Positions 1-8,790 of a stretch of DNA of 64,000 bases are shown in pieces. The first letter of the stretch is position 1; each line of letters opens with the position of its first letter. This DNA is from CALFML01 sp044222245. GTDB taxonomy: Bacteria; Myxococcota_A; Polyangia; Palsa-1104; JAEUJZ01. A program made the translations under genes and the position numbers. The stretch covers positions 1 through 64,000 of the forward strand of contig JBGANQ010000022.1 in assembly GCA_044222245.1 (NCBI GenBank). The letters run 5' to 3'. The notes under the pieces are model-generated. The model saw only the letters and a list, made by a program, of their open reading frames with translations, was not told the DNA's origin and did not search any database.

Positions 1-545
1 GTCCATAGACCGAGCGAGTTGGCGCCGTCGAACTGCCACACCCGCACCTGGTGCTCGTAGGCCAGGCCGAGCCGCAGACCACGCGGCGGGGCGTAGTGAG
101 TCGGGCCGGCTTCGGTGGTATTGGTGCCGTCCCCCGAGGACGCCAGGGGAAACAATGGCCAGAGGCGCACGGTCAGGTGGAGCCGCAGGGGACCAAACTG
201 CCGATAGTCCGTGTCGCCCTGCTTTCCGAAGCTGTAATAAGTCGAGAGGCCGCCAGCGACCCGGCCAAATAGTCCGAGCGCGACGCCGAAGGGCAGCACG
301 GCGGTGGTGTCGCGCTGGTCGGTGCTCGGCAACACTTGCAGGTTCGCGTAGGCGTGCGCGGCCAGCTCGTCGATATCCAGACAGGGGACGGCGATACCGT
401 CGCACAGCGGGTTGGGGCTGGGAAGCAGCCCAGGCTCGGGCCTGGCTTGTTGCGCCGTCGCGGGATGCAGCCAGACGAGCAGCGCCCCAACCACCAATAG
501 ACCAGACAGGACAACCCGATGGAACCAAGGAGCCAAGCGAGACAT
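1..545 (-). CDS. exported protein, C-terminus cut by window edge
   Basis: The frame is open from an ATG at 545 to the left edge (about 181 residues) with no stop, so only the N-terminal part is visible. It begins with a clear signal peptide: positive start (MSRLAPWFHR), a hydrophobic stretch VVLSGLLVVGALLVWL, and a probable cleavage after HPATAQ. Further on are alternating hydrophobic stretches such as LRLHLTVRLWPLFPL and LRLGLAYEHQVRVWQF, which would suit beta-strands of an outer-membrane or periplasmic protein, but this is inference. I do not recognise the family. The shorter ORFs that overlap it in other frames lack any protein-like features. Confidence 0.6.
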   Translation of the reverse strand, partial: MSRLAPWFHRVVLSGLLVVGALLVWLHPATAQQARPEPGLLPSPNPLCDGIAVPCLDIDELAAHAYANLQVLPSTDQRDTTAVLPFGVALGLFGRVAGGLSTYYSFGKQGDTDYRQFGPLRLHLTVRLWPLFPLASSGDGTNTTEAGPTHYAPPRGLRLGLAYEHQVRVWQFDGANSLGLW

Positions 546-1018
546 GACAAACTCCGAGAAATCGTAAATGCGTAGATATGGCTGGATGGGGCGACTGACT
601 TCTCAACCCGCCCGCAAATCGGCGGCAAGCTAGCACACGCGTGGCCAAAAGGCACGACCAGTCGCCGGTGGTCGCCACGCCAGACGCCGCCCGCCTCGGC
701 CATGCAGCCGCAGGGCTCGATGCCACCGGCTCGTCCGTCGCGAGCTGCCTTGAGCGCTCGCTGACTTAGTTACAGCGCCCCGCAACTGGGTGACCACCTC
801 ATGCTCGGCGAGGTCTAGTGAGCCCCAATCGAAGCCTGCTAAGGTAGGCTGAGGTTGTAGCCTGGGAGACTGTACCGACGGCAGTTTAACGAAACCGCCT
901 CATTCTTTCCAGCACAGACTCGTCGCTGTGAGCAATTTCTGGAAAGTTTGGACTGCATTTCTCGCCGGATCGTATGGTTCCGGATGAATGCTAGCGCCGG
1001 CCGCTGGCGGGGAGCAAC
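546..1018. other. intergenic region, no gene seen
   Basis: This 473-base gap separates a minus-strand exported gene from the plus-strand FIST gene, so it should hold both promoters. Its base composition is visibly less GC-rich between about 850 and 1000. I see no convincing -10/-35 pair, no sigma54 element (no GG-N10-GC with good flanks) and no coding frame with a ribosome binding site. Confidence 0.5.
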
Positions 1019-2194
1019 ATGTCAGCGCACAGGTTCGCCAGTACCTCCTATGTAGACGATGATCCGCGCGCCGCTGCCCGCGAGGCGGCCGCCGAGCTGC
1101 GACGGCAGCTGGGCGGCCCGCCGGACTGGGTGGTGGTCTTCTTTTCGTCGGAGATGGCGCCCGAGGCGGTGGTCGCCGGGCTCTATGAGGTCCTGCCGGC
1201 CGCGGTGAAGCTGGTCGGCTGCTCCAGCTACGCCGAGATCGACAGCAGCGAAGCGCTGACCCGCAGTGTCAGCCTGCTCGGCGGTCGCTCGCCGGCGCTG
1301 GAGGTGATGACGGTGGCCCTTTTGCCCGAGGGCCGTCCGAGCTTCGCCGTCGGGCAGGTGCTGGGGGCGCAGCTGGCGGCCTTCGCGCCGAGCCTGGTCG
1401 TCATGCTGCCCGACATCCTCACCGTCAACGCCACCCAGCTCCTGCGCGGCGTTCAGTCGGTGCTGGGCAGCGGCTTCCCGATCGTCGGCGGGGCCGCCGC
1501 CGATGGCGGCCGGTTCGAGCGCACCTACCAGCTCTGCGGCCAGGCTCTCCAGCACAGCGGCGTCGTCGCGCTGGCGCTCAAGGGGCCGCTGCGCATCGCC
1601 ACCGCGGCGCGCAGCGGCTACACCCCGGTGAGCCTGCCGCGCACCGCCAGCCGGATCGAAAACGGCAACGTCCTTCTGGAGCTCGACGGCCGGCCCGCCC
1701 TGGACGTATACCGCGAGTTCCTTGGGCCGCGCGCCGGCGAGATTCCCGCGGTGAGCATCGAGTTCCCCCTGGGCGTCATTCCGTCCGGCCATGAGGAGGC
1801 GCCGGCGCTCACCCGCGCCATCTTCGCCGTGGACGAGGCGCGGCGAGCGCTGGTCCTGGGCGGGGATCTGCCCGAGCGCGGCCAGGTCCGCATCCTCAGC
1901 GCCACCCGCCGCGAGGTGCTGGCCGGCGCCCGGGCCGCGACCGAGCTGGCCCTGCAGGCCCTGCCCCAGCCTGACTTTGCCCTGGTCTTCAGCTGCTTGT
2001 CGCGCAAGGTGGCGCTCGGCTTGCAGTATAAAGATGAGTGTGCCGGCGCCTTGGCGCTGCTGCCGGCGTCGGTTCCCACCGCGGGGTTTTACACCTTCGG
2101 CGAGCTGTCACCGCGCGATGGCATCAGCGAGCACCACGAGTCGACCTTCACGCTCGTGCTGGTCCAGGTAGCTGCGGACTCTGGGGGTCCTTAG
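1019..2194 (+). CDS. FIST N/C domain sensory protein
   Basis: The 391-residue soluble protein matches the FIST architecture: FIST_N over about residues 25-205 (DWVVVFFSSE, KLVGCSSYAEI, a Gly/Ala-rich PIVGGAAADGG segment) followed by FIST_C over about 215-380 (ENGNVLLELDGRPALDVYREFLG, ALVFSCLSRKVALG, TAGFYTFGELSP). FIST proteins are thought to bind small ligands and to feed signal transduction. The start has GGGGAG six bases upstream. There is no signal peptide or membrane segment, so it should be cytoplasmic. It lies 20 bases before a STAS-domain gene on the same strand, with which it probably forms an operon. The ligand cannot be told from the sequence. Confidence 0.88.
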   Translation: MSAHRFASTSYVDDDPRAAAREAAAELRRQLGGPPDWVVVFFSSEMAPEAVVAGLYEVLPAAVKLVGCSSYAEIDSSEALTRSVSLLGGRSPALEVMTVALLPEGRPSFAVGQVLGAQLAAFAPSLVVMLPDILTVNATQLLRGVQSVLGSGFPIVGGAAADGGRFERTYQLCGQALQHSGVVALALKGPLRIATAARSGYTPVSLPRTASRIENGNVLLELDGRPALDVYREFLGPRAGEIPAVSIEFPLGVIPSGHEEAPALTRAIFAVDEARRALVLGGDLPERGQVRILSATRREVLAGARAATELALQALPQPDFALVFSCLSRKVALGLQYKDECAGALALLPASVPTAGFYTFGELSPRDGISEHHESTFTLVLVQVAADSGGP

Positions 2195-2214
2195 AGGAGG
2201 GGAGGGGGTAGTCC

Positions 2215-3003
2215 ATGCGCTGCGAGAGCTGTGTCCTTCTGCAACCGGCGCCGGCGGCCGCGCCGGGACCGCGGACAGGACCAGGGACGGAAAAAGACGC
2301 GACGAAAGAGCTAGGGCCGGTGCGCGCCGTGCTGCGCGCCGTGCTCGACTGCGATGAGTGTCCGCTCGCGCACGGGGCCGGCGCCGCGGCCGAGACGGTG
2401 GCCGCGCTCGTCGGTCACCTCCGGCGGGCGGCCGAGCTCGGGCGGCAGCAGGAGATGCAGCTCAAGAAGTGTCGCAACGAAGCCCGCGAGCTGCGCGAGC
2501 TCGCCAAGCGCTCCGAAGAGCGGGTGATCAAGCTCGAGGAGCTGCAGCGCGCCAGTAGCCGCGAGTCCGAGGCCGAGCTGAAGGCCAAGATGGACCTGGT
2601 CAGCCAGAAGGAGGCCGCCATCGCGGCGCTGTCCACGCCGATCATCGCCGTGCATGAAGGCGTGCTGGTGCTGCCCCTTATCGGGACGCTGGACGATCTG
2701 CGCGCCGCCAACCTGACCCAGAGTCTGCTCGATGAGATCCAGGCGAGCCGGGCCCAGCACGCGATCGTCGATCTGACCGGCGTACCGGCGCTCGACCTGC
2801 AGGGGGCGCGCCACCTGCTGCGGCTGGCGCAGGCGGTGCGGCTCTTGGGCGCGCAGGTCCTTTTGTGCGGGCTGCGGCCGCAGGTCGCGCAGGCGCTGGT
2901 CGGCGTGGACGTGGAGCTTGGCTCCCTGCGGACGGCGCGCAGCCTGCAGGAAGCCCTGCGCTACTTTCAGCACAGCCAGGCCGGCGGCTCCCGGTCCGGC
3001 TGA
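2215..3003 (+). CDS. coiled-coil STAS-domain protein (RsbR-like)
   Basis: The 262-residue protein has a Cys-containing N-terminal part (MRCESCVLL, LDCDECPLAHG), a long charged coiled coil at about residues 80-140, and a C-terminal STAS domain at about 145-245 (STPIIAVHEGVLVLPLIGTLD, then IVDLTGVPALDLQGARHLLRL). The pattern is that of RsbR-type stressosome or anti-sigma antagonist proteins. The usual phosphorylatable Ser/Thr in the D-(S/T)-G position reads VDLTGVPALD, so a Thr is present next to the expected site. A strong GGAGG precedes the start and the FIST gene ends 20 bases upstream, so the two probably act in one sensory pathway: FIST as ligand sensor, STAS as output. That last step is inference. 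Confidence 0.82.
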   Translation: MRCESCVLLQPAPAAAPGPRTGPGTEKDATKELGPVRAVLRAVLDCDECPLAHGAGAAAETVAALVGHLRRAAELGRQQEMQLKKCRNEARELRELAKRSEERVIKLEELQRASSRESEAELKAKMDLVSQKEAAIAALSTPIIAVHEGVLVLPLIGTLDDLRAANLTQSLLDEIQASRAQHAIVDLTGVPALDLQGARHLLRLAQAVRLLGAQVLLCGLRPQVAQALVGVDVELGSLRTARSLQEALRYFQHSQAGGSRSG

Positions 3004-3024
3004 AGCGAGGCCGCGGCGCCGCGC

Positions 3025-3711
3025 CTACGAGCGCGGGAACTTCGGATCGGCCTTCACTTCTTCGATCTGCGCCGTGTGGCGGGAGCTGTGGGCCGACAGC
3101 AGGAGCAGCCACTGGTAGCCGTCCAGTGCCTTGAGCAGCGGGTGTGGTCCGGCGTGGCCGCGCAGATCGTCCCGGGTCGTCTGGACGTAGGCGACGGTGC
3201 GGTCGCGGCTCTGGCTGAAGGCGGCGCGCACCGCCTCGGCCGTCGGGAAGCGGCCGGTCGGCTTGAGCATCTCGGGGGCCTTGCGCGGCACGCTGCGATC
3301 GGTGACCAGCTGGCGCAGCCGCGCATCGTCGTGCTGCACCTGGGCGAGCAGCTCGGGCGGCGTCGGCGTGCGCACGAGCTTGTCGGTGACCATGCCGCGC
3401 AGGAGATCTTCAGAGACCGCGATGTGCTCGGCCACCTCGGCCACCGACCAGCGGTCAGGCCCCGGCTTGAAGTGGAACTGCGCCTCGGACAGACCCTGCA
3501 GGGAGGTCAAAAAGGCCTGCCGGCTCGCCTCCAGATCCTGCACCGCGGCGGCGCGCTCGGCGTCGCTGAGGGTCGCTCCCGCCGGCGCCGTGGTCGCCGC
3601 CGGCGGGGCGGCGGCCTTGGGTCCGGCGCAGGCCAGAAGAAGGAGTGTGGCAAGTGAGAGTCCGGGGCCGTGGCTCCAGCGAGCGCGGCCGTTACAGAGT
3701 GTGCCAGTCAT
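3025..3711 (-). CDS. DinB-superfamily lipoprotein
   Basis: The start at 3711 is chosen because GGAGG lies just before it and because it opens a lipoprotein signal (LATLLLLACAGPK, Cys as lipid site). The mature part is a DinB_2-type four-helix domain: SDAERAAAVQDLEASRQAFL, then RWSVAEVAEHIAVSEDLL with the first metal His, and LLLLSAHSSRHTAQIEEV with the second His pair near the C-terminus. DinB proteins are metal-binding, and some act as thiol transferases; the substrate here is unknown. A longer frame runs upstream to 3858 but has no signal-like start. It is probably the last gene of the minus-strand group that begins at 7122, though a 124-base gap separates it from the next gene. Confidence 0.8.
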   Translation of the reverse strand: MTGTLCNGRARWSHGPGLSLATLLLLACAGPKAAAPPAATTAPAGATLSDAERAAAVQDLEASRQAFLTSLQGLSEAQFHFKPGPDRWSVAEVAEHIAVSEDLLRGMVTDKLVRTPTPPELLAQVQHDDARLRQLVTDRSVPRKAPEMLKPTGRFPTAEAVRAAFSQSRDRTVAYVQTTRDDLRGHAGPHPLLKALDGYQWLLLLSAHSSRHTAQIEEVKADPKFPRS

Positions 3712-3835
3712 GCGATGCCTCCGTTGCGAGCTGGGTTTGCGGTGCGTGATGCGCGCGCACCATGGCACGGCGGCGACTTTTTTTGCAGCCTCTGTACGGA
3801 TAAAGAATGCTCCCAGTGGAAGAGTCTGGTCGTGC

Positions 3836-4387
3836 TCAGCGGGCACCGACAAACGCAAGCTGCAGCGGCTGCTCGGCCGTCAGCAGCGGCAGCGGGGGGA
3901 GGCGCGTGGTGAGCTGCACTCCTTGCGCCGTCACCCGCACCGGCACCGCCAGCGCGCGATCTTTGTGACGATCAAAGAGGCGCAGGGTGTGCGCGGGCGC
4001 GGTCCCCGGAATCGCCGCGGTGAGCGTCATACTGATCGCCAAGAGCTCGCCGCGGCCGGGGCGGCCGAGCTCGGCCTGGGTGCGGCGGAGCGGCAGCGGC
4101 CGGCCGTCCAGCTCCAGGCGCACGAACGCGTCGGCCTGCCGGCACAGGTGCTCGCGCAGCGCCTGCTGCTCGTCGGGCTCCAGCGCGCCCGAGCGGTCGC
4201 GATCAAACAGGCGCGCGAGCAGCGCGGACTCCTCGGCGCTTGCGACCACGTACTCGATGCGCAGGGTCACGCTCTGCGGCGCTACCTGCAGCGTGTCGCG
4301 CTTGGGATATTCCACCCCGTGCCCGGCCGCGGACGGAGCCAGTCCGAGCAGCGCCCCGAGCGCGACTACAGCCCCGGCGCGGTCCAT
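3836..4387 (-). CDS. exported protein with EF-hand-like loop
   Basis: The 183-residue protein starts with a signal peptide (MDRAGAVVALGALLGLAPSAAG) and has GGGAG five bases before the ATG. In the middle is FDRDRSGALEPDEQQAL, a good match to a calcium-binding EF-hand loop (D-x-D-x-S-G-x-x-x-x-D-E), and a second acidic stretch LFDRHKDRALAV near the C-terminus. It overlaps the end of the upstream PHP hydrolase gene by 22 bases, which suggests coupled translation and a shared role at the cell surface. I do not recognise the family. Confidence 0.72.
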   Translation of the reverse strand: MDRAGAVVALGALLGLAPSAAGHGVEYPKRDTLQVAPQSVTLRIEYVVASAEESALLARLFDRDRSGALEPDEQQALREHLCRQADAFVRLELDGRPLPLRRTQAELGRPGRGELLAISMTLTAAIPGTAPAHTLRLFDRHKDRALAVPVRVTAQGVQLTTRLPPLPLLTAEQPLQLAFVGAR

Positions 4388-7122
4388 CCGTCTCCCGCCA
4401 GGTCCACATACAGCGGGTTAGTATAGCCGTAGGGAGCACCGGGACCGACCGGAGCGAGCGAGCCCGGACCGCGCACCACGATCACGTACCAGCCATCGCG
4501 GCGCGGCTTGACCGTGATCGTTCCGGCGAAGCGGACGCTCGCACTTGTCTGGTCGGCGGCGTCGAGCGGCGCGCTCAGGGTGGCGCCGGAGGTGCCGGGG
4601 TCGACGGCGACCAGGCGTCCCGGACCCGGCTTGCTGAGGGTCAGCGGGCGGCCGTTCTCGTAGACCTCGAGCGTCGTCGCCTTGAGCCAGCTCGGCGCCT
4701 GGACCTTGACCTCCAGGGTGGCGGAGGCGGCCCCGCGCAGGTTCACCGCGTGCCCAAGGCCGAGCGCCGGCTGGCCGTTTATCGTCGCGGTGACGAACAG
4801 TCCGTTGGACACCGTGACCTGCTGGTCGCGGATCGCCGCCACCAGGTCGCCGCCGCTCACCTGCGCCGGGGCGTCCTTATTGAAGCGCACGAAGTTGCGC
4901 GGGTAGCCGGTGCCGTCGTTGCGCCCGTGCGTGTCGGAGTTGCCCAGGGCGCACACCGGCCGCCCCTGGTTGAGCATGGCGAACAAGTCGCGCAGGGTGG
5001 GAATGTCGTGCGGCACGCCCTGCACCGCGCGCTTGTGCAGCGCGGCGTCGTTCTCGGCCAGGTAGTCGCTTGGCTGACCCAGCTCGCCGTTGACCTCGAT
5101 GGCGTCAAAGATATCAAGCGGCTCGTCGCTGCTGCCGGTCGTCGGGTCGAAGTGGACGTAGTTGAAGTAGCCGGCCAGGCTCTTGGTGCGCGGGTGGCTG
5201 ACGTGGACGATGAGCGGCGCCGCCTCCCGGGTGCGCAGCTTGCCGACCCAGCCGGCGACCGGATCGTGGGCCCACAGCTTGGCGCCGACCTTCTGATACG
5301 GATCCGCCGGGTCGATGGTCAGCGGGTAGGCGTTGAAGTGGCCGACGCCGTTGACGCTGATCTCATCGCCGACCACCGAGTTGATGAAGGGCTCGGCGTG
5401 CAGGCGGGCGATGTGCGGCCGGTAGTCGGTGAGGTTGTCGTGGTCGGTGGCGGCGGGCAGCTCGATGCCCTCGGCGAGGTTTTCGATGACGCGCTTTTCG
5501 ATCGGCACCGGCGAGTCGATCGAGCCCTGCGAGTGCTGGTGGTAGTCGCCGGCGAGCCAGCCGGTGGTGTCGACGCTGCGCACAAGGTCCGCGGTCACCC
5601 GCACGCGGCCGCCGGCGGGCACCTGCAGCTTGTCCAGGGTCGCTTGCTCGAACTCGACCCCGCGCGAGACGATGACGTTGTAGCGGCCCGGCTTGAGGGT
5701 CACCTCGCCGTGGCCATCGGGGGTGAAGGCGACCGCGTGCACGCCGTTGCGCTCGCTCTCGGTCGGGTCGGGACCAAAGCGCGGATCCGGCGCCTCGACA
5801 TCGAGGCCGAGGAACGACACCTTGGCCGGCGAACCCCGGCGCTCGCCGGGGAACATCTCACCGATGTCGAGCTCGGCGACTCCCGGCAGCGCGAGCGTCA
5901 GATCCAGGGAGGTCGCGGCGCCCAGCGAGACCGCGGTCGGCGCCCCGCGCAGCCGCCCCACCGCCGTCGCCACCGCGACGTACTCGCCCGCCGGCACGGC
6001 GAGCTCGTAGTGGCCCTGCGCGTCGCTGCTCGCCTGGGTGAACAGGTGCTGCTGCGGGCTGTACGGCGCCTGCAAGAGCGAGACCCGCGCCCGTGGAATC
6101 GGCGCCCCGGCCGAGTCGCGCACCGTGCCCTGCAGCTTCACCGTGGCCTGCCCGCTCAGGGCGTACATCGGCGTCATCACCGACGCTGCATCCCCGCCGC
6201 CGACCACCAGGTAGCGGGTGATGCTGAGCTCTCCCGAGGCGGGCAGCGGCGCCGTCTTGAGGAACGTCACCGTGCCCGAGGCATCGACGATCGGCAGCTG
6301 CAGCGGCCCCTCGGCGCTGAGGTAGCCGTACGAGGTCCGCTCGCCCACCGAGGCGATGAAGGTGGCCGAGCCGGCCGGATCGGAGAAGCCGGCCTCCGGG
6401 GTGAGCACCGTCAGCGAGGCGCCGAGCGAGAGGAAATCGCCGAGCACCAGCGAGCGCCCGGTCGGCTCGTCGGCGGCCGCCTTGTAGGTCGTGACGATCT
6501 TCAGGTACGGCACATCCGGCTCGAGGATGTAGTCGGTCAGGATCTCGCCATCGAGGTCGCGCCCGGCGCTGTCGAGCTGCGGCAGGATCAGCGAGGGGGC
6601 GCTGCGGGCGTGGACCCGCAGCTGCGCCGCGCCGCCCTGCTGGCCGTCGGCAATCACCTCGATCGAGGTCGGACTTGGCACCCGCAGGCCGACGATCGGA
6701 AACGTCTCGCGGAACAGATCGTTGCCGTTTTTGCCATCGTCGCCCGGGCGCACCAGATCGGCGTCGATGAGGTTGCCGCCATACACGTCCAGGCCGACCG
6801 AGGTCCCGACATCCTGAATCAGGAATCGGGCGCGACTATTATAAAGCTTCCACACCTGGCCCGTCCGCCCGTAGGCGACGGGCCCGCCGATAAGCTCACT
6901 GTCGCGGCGGACCTTGCCGGCGCGCGCCTGCCCGGGCTGCAGCGGCCCGTCTAGAGGAGGAGGCGGCGGCGAGTCGGGCGGCGGCGCCGGCGCCGGGCAG
7001 CTGGCCAGGGCCAGGGCCAAAAGGACGCCCAGGGCCCCTTCCCTGCGGGCGAAGCGACGCGAGCGGGCAGAGCCGAGGGAGCTTGCAGAAAGGAGGCAGG
7101 ATGAAGACGGCGGCGGGTTCAT
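4366..7122 (-). CDS. CehA/McbA-type PHP metallohydrolase lipoprotein
   Basis: The start at 7122 (MNPPPSSS) gives a 918-residue protein with a lipoprotein signal (GVLLALALASCPAP) and a Pro-rich linker. Residues about 330-420 look like a carboxypeptidase-regulatory/CnaB-like beta-sandwich (LQGTVRDSAGAPIPRARVSL, DAQGHYELAVPAGEYV). The second half is a PHP-superfamily domain with metal-binding motifs DYHQHSQ, AATDHDN, VGDEIS, VHVSHPR and GNSDTHG, as in the CehA/McbA family. Such enzymes hydrolyse phosphate or carboxylic/carbamate esters on metal centres. The substrate is unknown; the lipid anchor places it in the cell envelope. It is coupled to the EF-hand-like gene downstream. Confidence 0.85.
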   Translation of the reverse strand: MNPPPSSSCLLSASSLGSARSRRFARREGALGVLLALALASCPAPAPPPDSPPPPPLDGPLQPGQARAGKVRRDSELIGGPVAYGRTGQVWKLYNSRARFLIQDVGTSVGLDVYGGNLIDADLVRPGDDGKNGNDLFRETFPIVGLRVPSPTSIEVIADGQQGGAAQLRVHARSAPSLILPQLDSAGRDLDGEILTDYILEPDVPYLKIVTTYKAAADEPTGRSLVLGDFLSLGASLTVLTPEAGFSDPAGSATFIASVGERTSYGYLSAEGPLQLPIVDASGTVTFLKTAPLPASGELSITRYLVVGGGDAASVMTPMYALSGQATVKLQGTVRDSAGAPIPRARVSLLQAPYSPQQHLFTQASSDAQGHYELAVPAGEYVAVATAVGRLRGAPTAVSLGAATSLDLTLALPGVAELDIGEMFPGERRGSPAKVSFLGLDVEAPDPRFGPDPTESERNGVHAVAFTPDGHGEVTLKPGRYNVIVSRGVEFEQATLDKLQVPAGGRVRVTADLVRSVDTTGWLAGDYHQHSQGSIDSPVPIEKRVIENLAEGIELPAATDHDNLTDYRPHIARLHAEPFINSVVGDEISVNGVGHFNAYPLTIDPADPYQKVGAKLWAHDPVAGWVGKLRTREAAPLIVHVSHPRTKSLAGYFNYVHFDPTTGSSDEPLDIFDAIEVNGELGQPSDYLAENDAALHKRAVQGVPHDIPTLRDLFAMLNQGRPVCALGNSDTHGRNDGTGYPRNFVRFNKDAPAQVSGGDLVAAIRDQQVTVSNGLFVTATINGQPALGLGHAVNLRGAASATLEVKVQAPSWLKATTLEVYENGRPLTLSKPGPGRLVAVDPGTSGATLSAPLDAADQTSASVRFAGTITVKPRRDGWYVIVVRGPGSLAPVGPGAPYGYTNPLYVDLAGDGWTAPGL

Positions 7123-7210
7123 GCCCGCGGGACAATAGGATCCGCTCGCCCGGGCTGTCAATTGGCCCCGCCGGCCCCCCCCCGCGCGCGCTGCGCGCGG
7201 CCACAGGCTG

Positions 7211-7648
7211 CTAGCGCGGAGCGCGCACCGTCGTCACCGGGCAGCTCGCGTGCTGCGTCACATAGGTGGCGACGCTGCCGAACACCAGGCGCCCGAGCGC
7301 GCCGCGGCCGTGCGTGCCAAGGACAATCAGATCGGCCGGCCACTGACCGGCGGCCTCGACGATCGCCGGGCCGATGTCGCTCGCGGTGACGATCGCAAAC
7401 TCGGTCTCGGCGTCGGGCGCCTGGCTCTCGGCGAGCTCGCTGAGGGACGCCTTGAGCTTCTCCAGCTCCTCCGGGCTCGGGGTCATCACCACCGAGGCCC
7501 GCAGATCGCTGGCCAGCGACGGCAGGCTGACAATGTGGAGGAGTCGGATGACGCCGCCGCCCACCGAGCGGTGCAGATCGCCCGCCCACGCCAGGGCCTG
7601 CTGGGCGCTCTCACTGAAATCAATCGGGACCAGGATTTGCGGCTGCAT
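7211..7648 (-). CDS. universal stress protein, UspA family
   Basis: A 145-residue single-domain universal stress protein. The start at 7648 gives the canonical opening MQPQILVPIDFSESAQQAL; the longer frame to 7684 adds nothing conserved. The ATP-binding signature is present near the C-terminus: DLIVLGTHGRGALGRLVFGS, followed by VATYVTQHASCPVTTVR. ATP-binding Usp proteins respond to stress and metabolic state. It stands alone on the minus strand between the PHP gene and a CoA-binding/DUF4342 pair. Confidence 0.93.
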   Translation of the reverse strand: MQPQILVPIDFSESAQQALAWAGDLHRSVGGGVIRLLHIVSLPSLASDLRASVVMTPSPEELEKLKASLSELAESQAPDAETEFAIVTASDIGPAIVEAAGQWPADLIVLGTHGRGALGRLVFGSVATYVTQHASCPVTTVRAPR

Positions 7649-7723
7649 GGCACCCCAGGTAACACACCGCGAGCGGGCCGGCAATGGAAGATCCGGACTC
7701 CGCTCGCGAGGCCGATGAGCCGA

Positions 7724-8041
7724 TCAGCCGCCGCTCGCCGTCGGCGCGCCGGCCGCCGCCGAGCCCGCGGTCGGGTCGGGAGTCTGCGGCGCCGCCTCGG
7801 GCGCCCGCTGGACCTCGATGGTGCAGTCGGTGACCAGGGCCGCCAGGCCGCCCACCGCGGCCAGCATGGGCAGCAGCACGGCGCCGAGCACCCCGACCGT
7901 CAGCGGCAGCTCGAGCACGGTGTGGCCGGCGTGGTGGATGCGGATGCGCCGCACACTGCCCTCGTGCAGGAGCTCACGCACGCGGGAAAGGAGCTGCTCG
8001 CCACTGACTTGAAAGGACTCACATTTTACCGGTTCGCTCAT
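7724..8041 (-). CDS. DUF4342 protein
   Basis: The 105-residue protein starts at 8041 (MSEPVKCESFQVSGEQLL), where its ATG overlaps the stop of the upstream CoA-binding gene as ATGA. It matches DUF4342: a helical part VSGEQLLSRVRELLHEG, then VRRIRIHHAGHTVLELPLTV and the conserved hydrophobic GVLGAVLLPMLAAVGGLAAL before TDCTIEV. The C-terminus is an Ala/Pro-rich tail. The function is unknown; the hydrophobic stretch could associate with membrane. The overlap implies the two genes are translated together. Confidence 0.85.
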   Translation of the reverse strand: MSEPVKCESFQVSGEQLLSRVRELLHEGSVRRIRIHHAGHTVLELPLTVGVLGAVLLPMLAAVGGLAALVTDCTIEVQRAPEAAPQTPDPTAGSAAAGAPTASGG

Positions 8042-8541
8042 CTGGATCCTCGCTGCTGGGCGCTGGCATCGCTGGTCGGGTAGGTGCCGCGCAGTTTCTT
8101 CAGGTAGCGGTGCGCGCGGTGAAACCACGCGGGCTCGGGCAGGAACATGAACGGACACTGACCGGCGACGAGCTTGATGCCGCTGTGCAGGCACAGCTCG
8201 ATCGCCTCCGGGCTGACGGCGCCCTGGCCGCTGCCGCGGTGCAGCCACACCCGGCCGATGCCCGCCTCGATGCAGTCGCGCACCACCTGCGCCGCCTCGG
8301 CCGCCGGCGTCATGACCAGCACGCCGTCCACCGGGGGGGTGATGTCCTGCACCCGCGCATAGCAGCGCAGCCCCGCGACCTCCGCCACCGCCGGGTTTAC
8401 CGGCACCATGTCGTAGCCGTGATCGCGCAGCGCCTGCAGCAGGGTGCGGCTGAAGTCCTGCTCATGACGCGACACGCCCACCAGCGCGAGCCGCCGCTGG
8501 GCAAGAAAGTCGTTCACCTCGGTCAGGGTCGAGTAGCTCAT
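8038..8541 (-). CDS. CoA-binding domain protein (YccU-like)
   Basis: A 167-residue Rossmann-fold protein of the CoA_binding_2 (YccU) family. Recognisable parts are ALVGVSRHEQDFSRTLLQAL at the nucleotide-binding loop, YDMVPVNPAVAEVAGLRCYA, a central DGVLVMTPAAEAAQVVRD, and VWLHRGSGQGAVSPEAIELC. The start at 8541 (MSYSTLTEVNDFL) is preferred over the upstream frame to 8571, which adds ten non-conserved residues. It overlaps the DUF4342 gene by four bases. The family binds CoA or related nucleotides; no enzymatic role can be assigned. Confidence 0.88.
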   Translation of the reverse strand: MSYSTLTEVNDFLAQRRLALVGVSRHEQDFSRTLLQALRDHGYDMVPVNPAVAEVAGLRCYARVQDITPPVDGVLVMTPAAEAAQVVRDCIEAGIGRVWLHRGSGQGAVSPEAIELCLHSGIKLVAGQCPFMFLPEPAWFHRAHRYLKKLRGTYPTSDASAQQRGSR

Positions 8542-8713
8542 GGCAAAAAGACCAGGCAAGGGCAGTGCCAACCGCGCTCCCGAGGCGGCGGCGGGGTCAG
8601 GCCGCGCTGACCGGGCAAACCCGCGAAAAGTCTGCGCCCGGCGGGCGACGACCTGCAGATTTTGCGGAGCGCCGGCCCCGCAAGGAGCGACGCCAAACTT
8701 TGCGGTGACAGAA

Positions 8714-8766
8714 AAGCCGGGCTCCGGTGTTTAGCAGGAGCGCCGGTGGTTCTGGTCCCCCGGCTT
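8714..8766 (+). promoter_or_regulatory. inverted repeat in leader of small lipoprotein gene
   Basis: An 8-base inverted repeat (AAGCCGGG at 8714-8721, CCCGGCTT at 8759-8766) encloses a GC-rich loop just upstream of the ribosome binding site of the 8791 gene. It could be a leader structure in the transcript. A chance match in GC-rich DNA is possible. Confidence 0.3.
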
Positions 8767-8790
8767 AAAGAGCCTAAAAGGAGTCTGTCC

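Noticed and set aside
900..1018. Sigma54 promoter before the FIST gene
   Set aside because: The GG and GC pairs near 943-958 and 974-990 are 12 bases apart instead of 10 and lack the TGGCAC and TTGC flanks.
4240..6954. Long plus-strand open frame of 904 codons
   Set aside because: It lies antisense to the PHP hydrolase gene, is rich in Arg/Gly/Val/Asp with no domain motif, and arises from GC-rich codon bias. The same holds for other long antisense frames such as 9000-10544, 13314-14918, 17468-18715 and 40716-42311.
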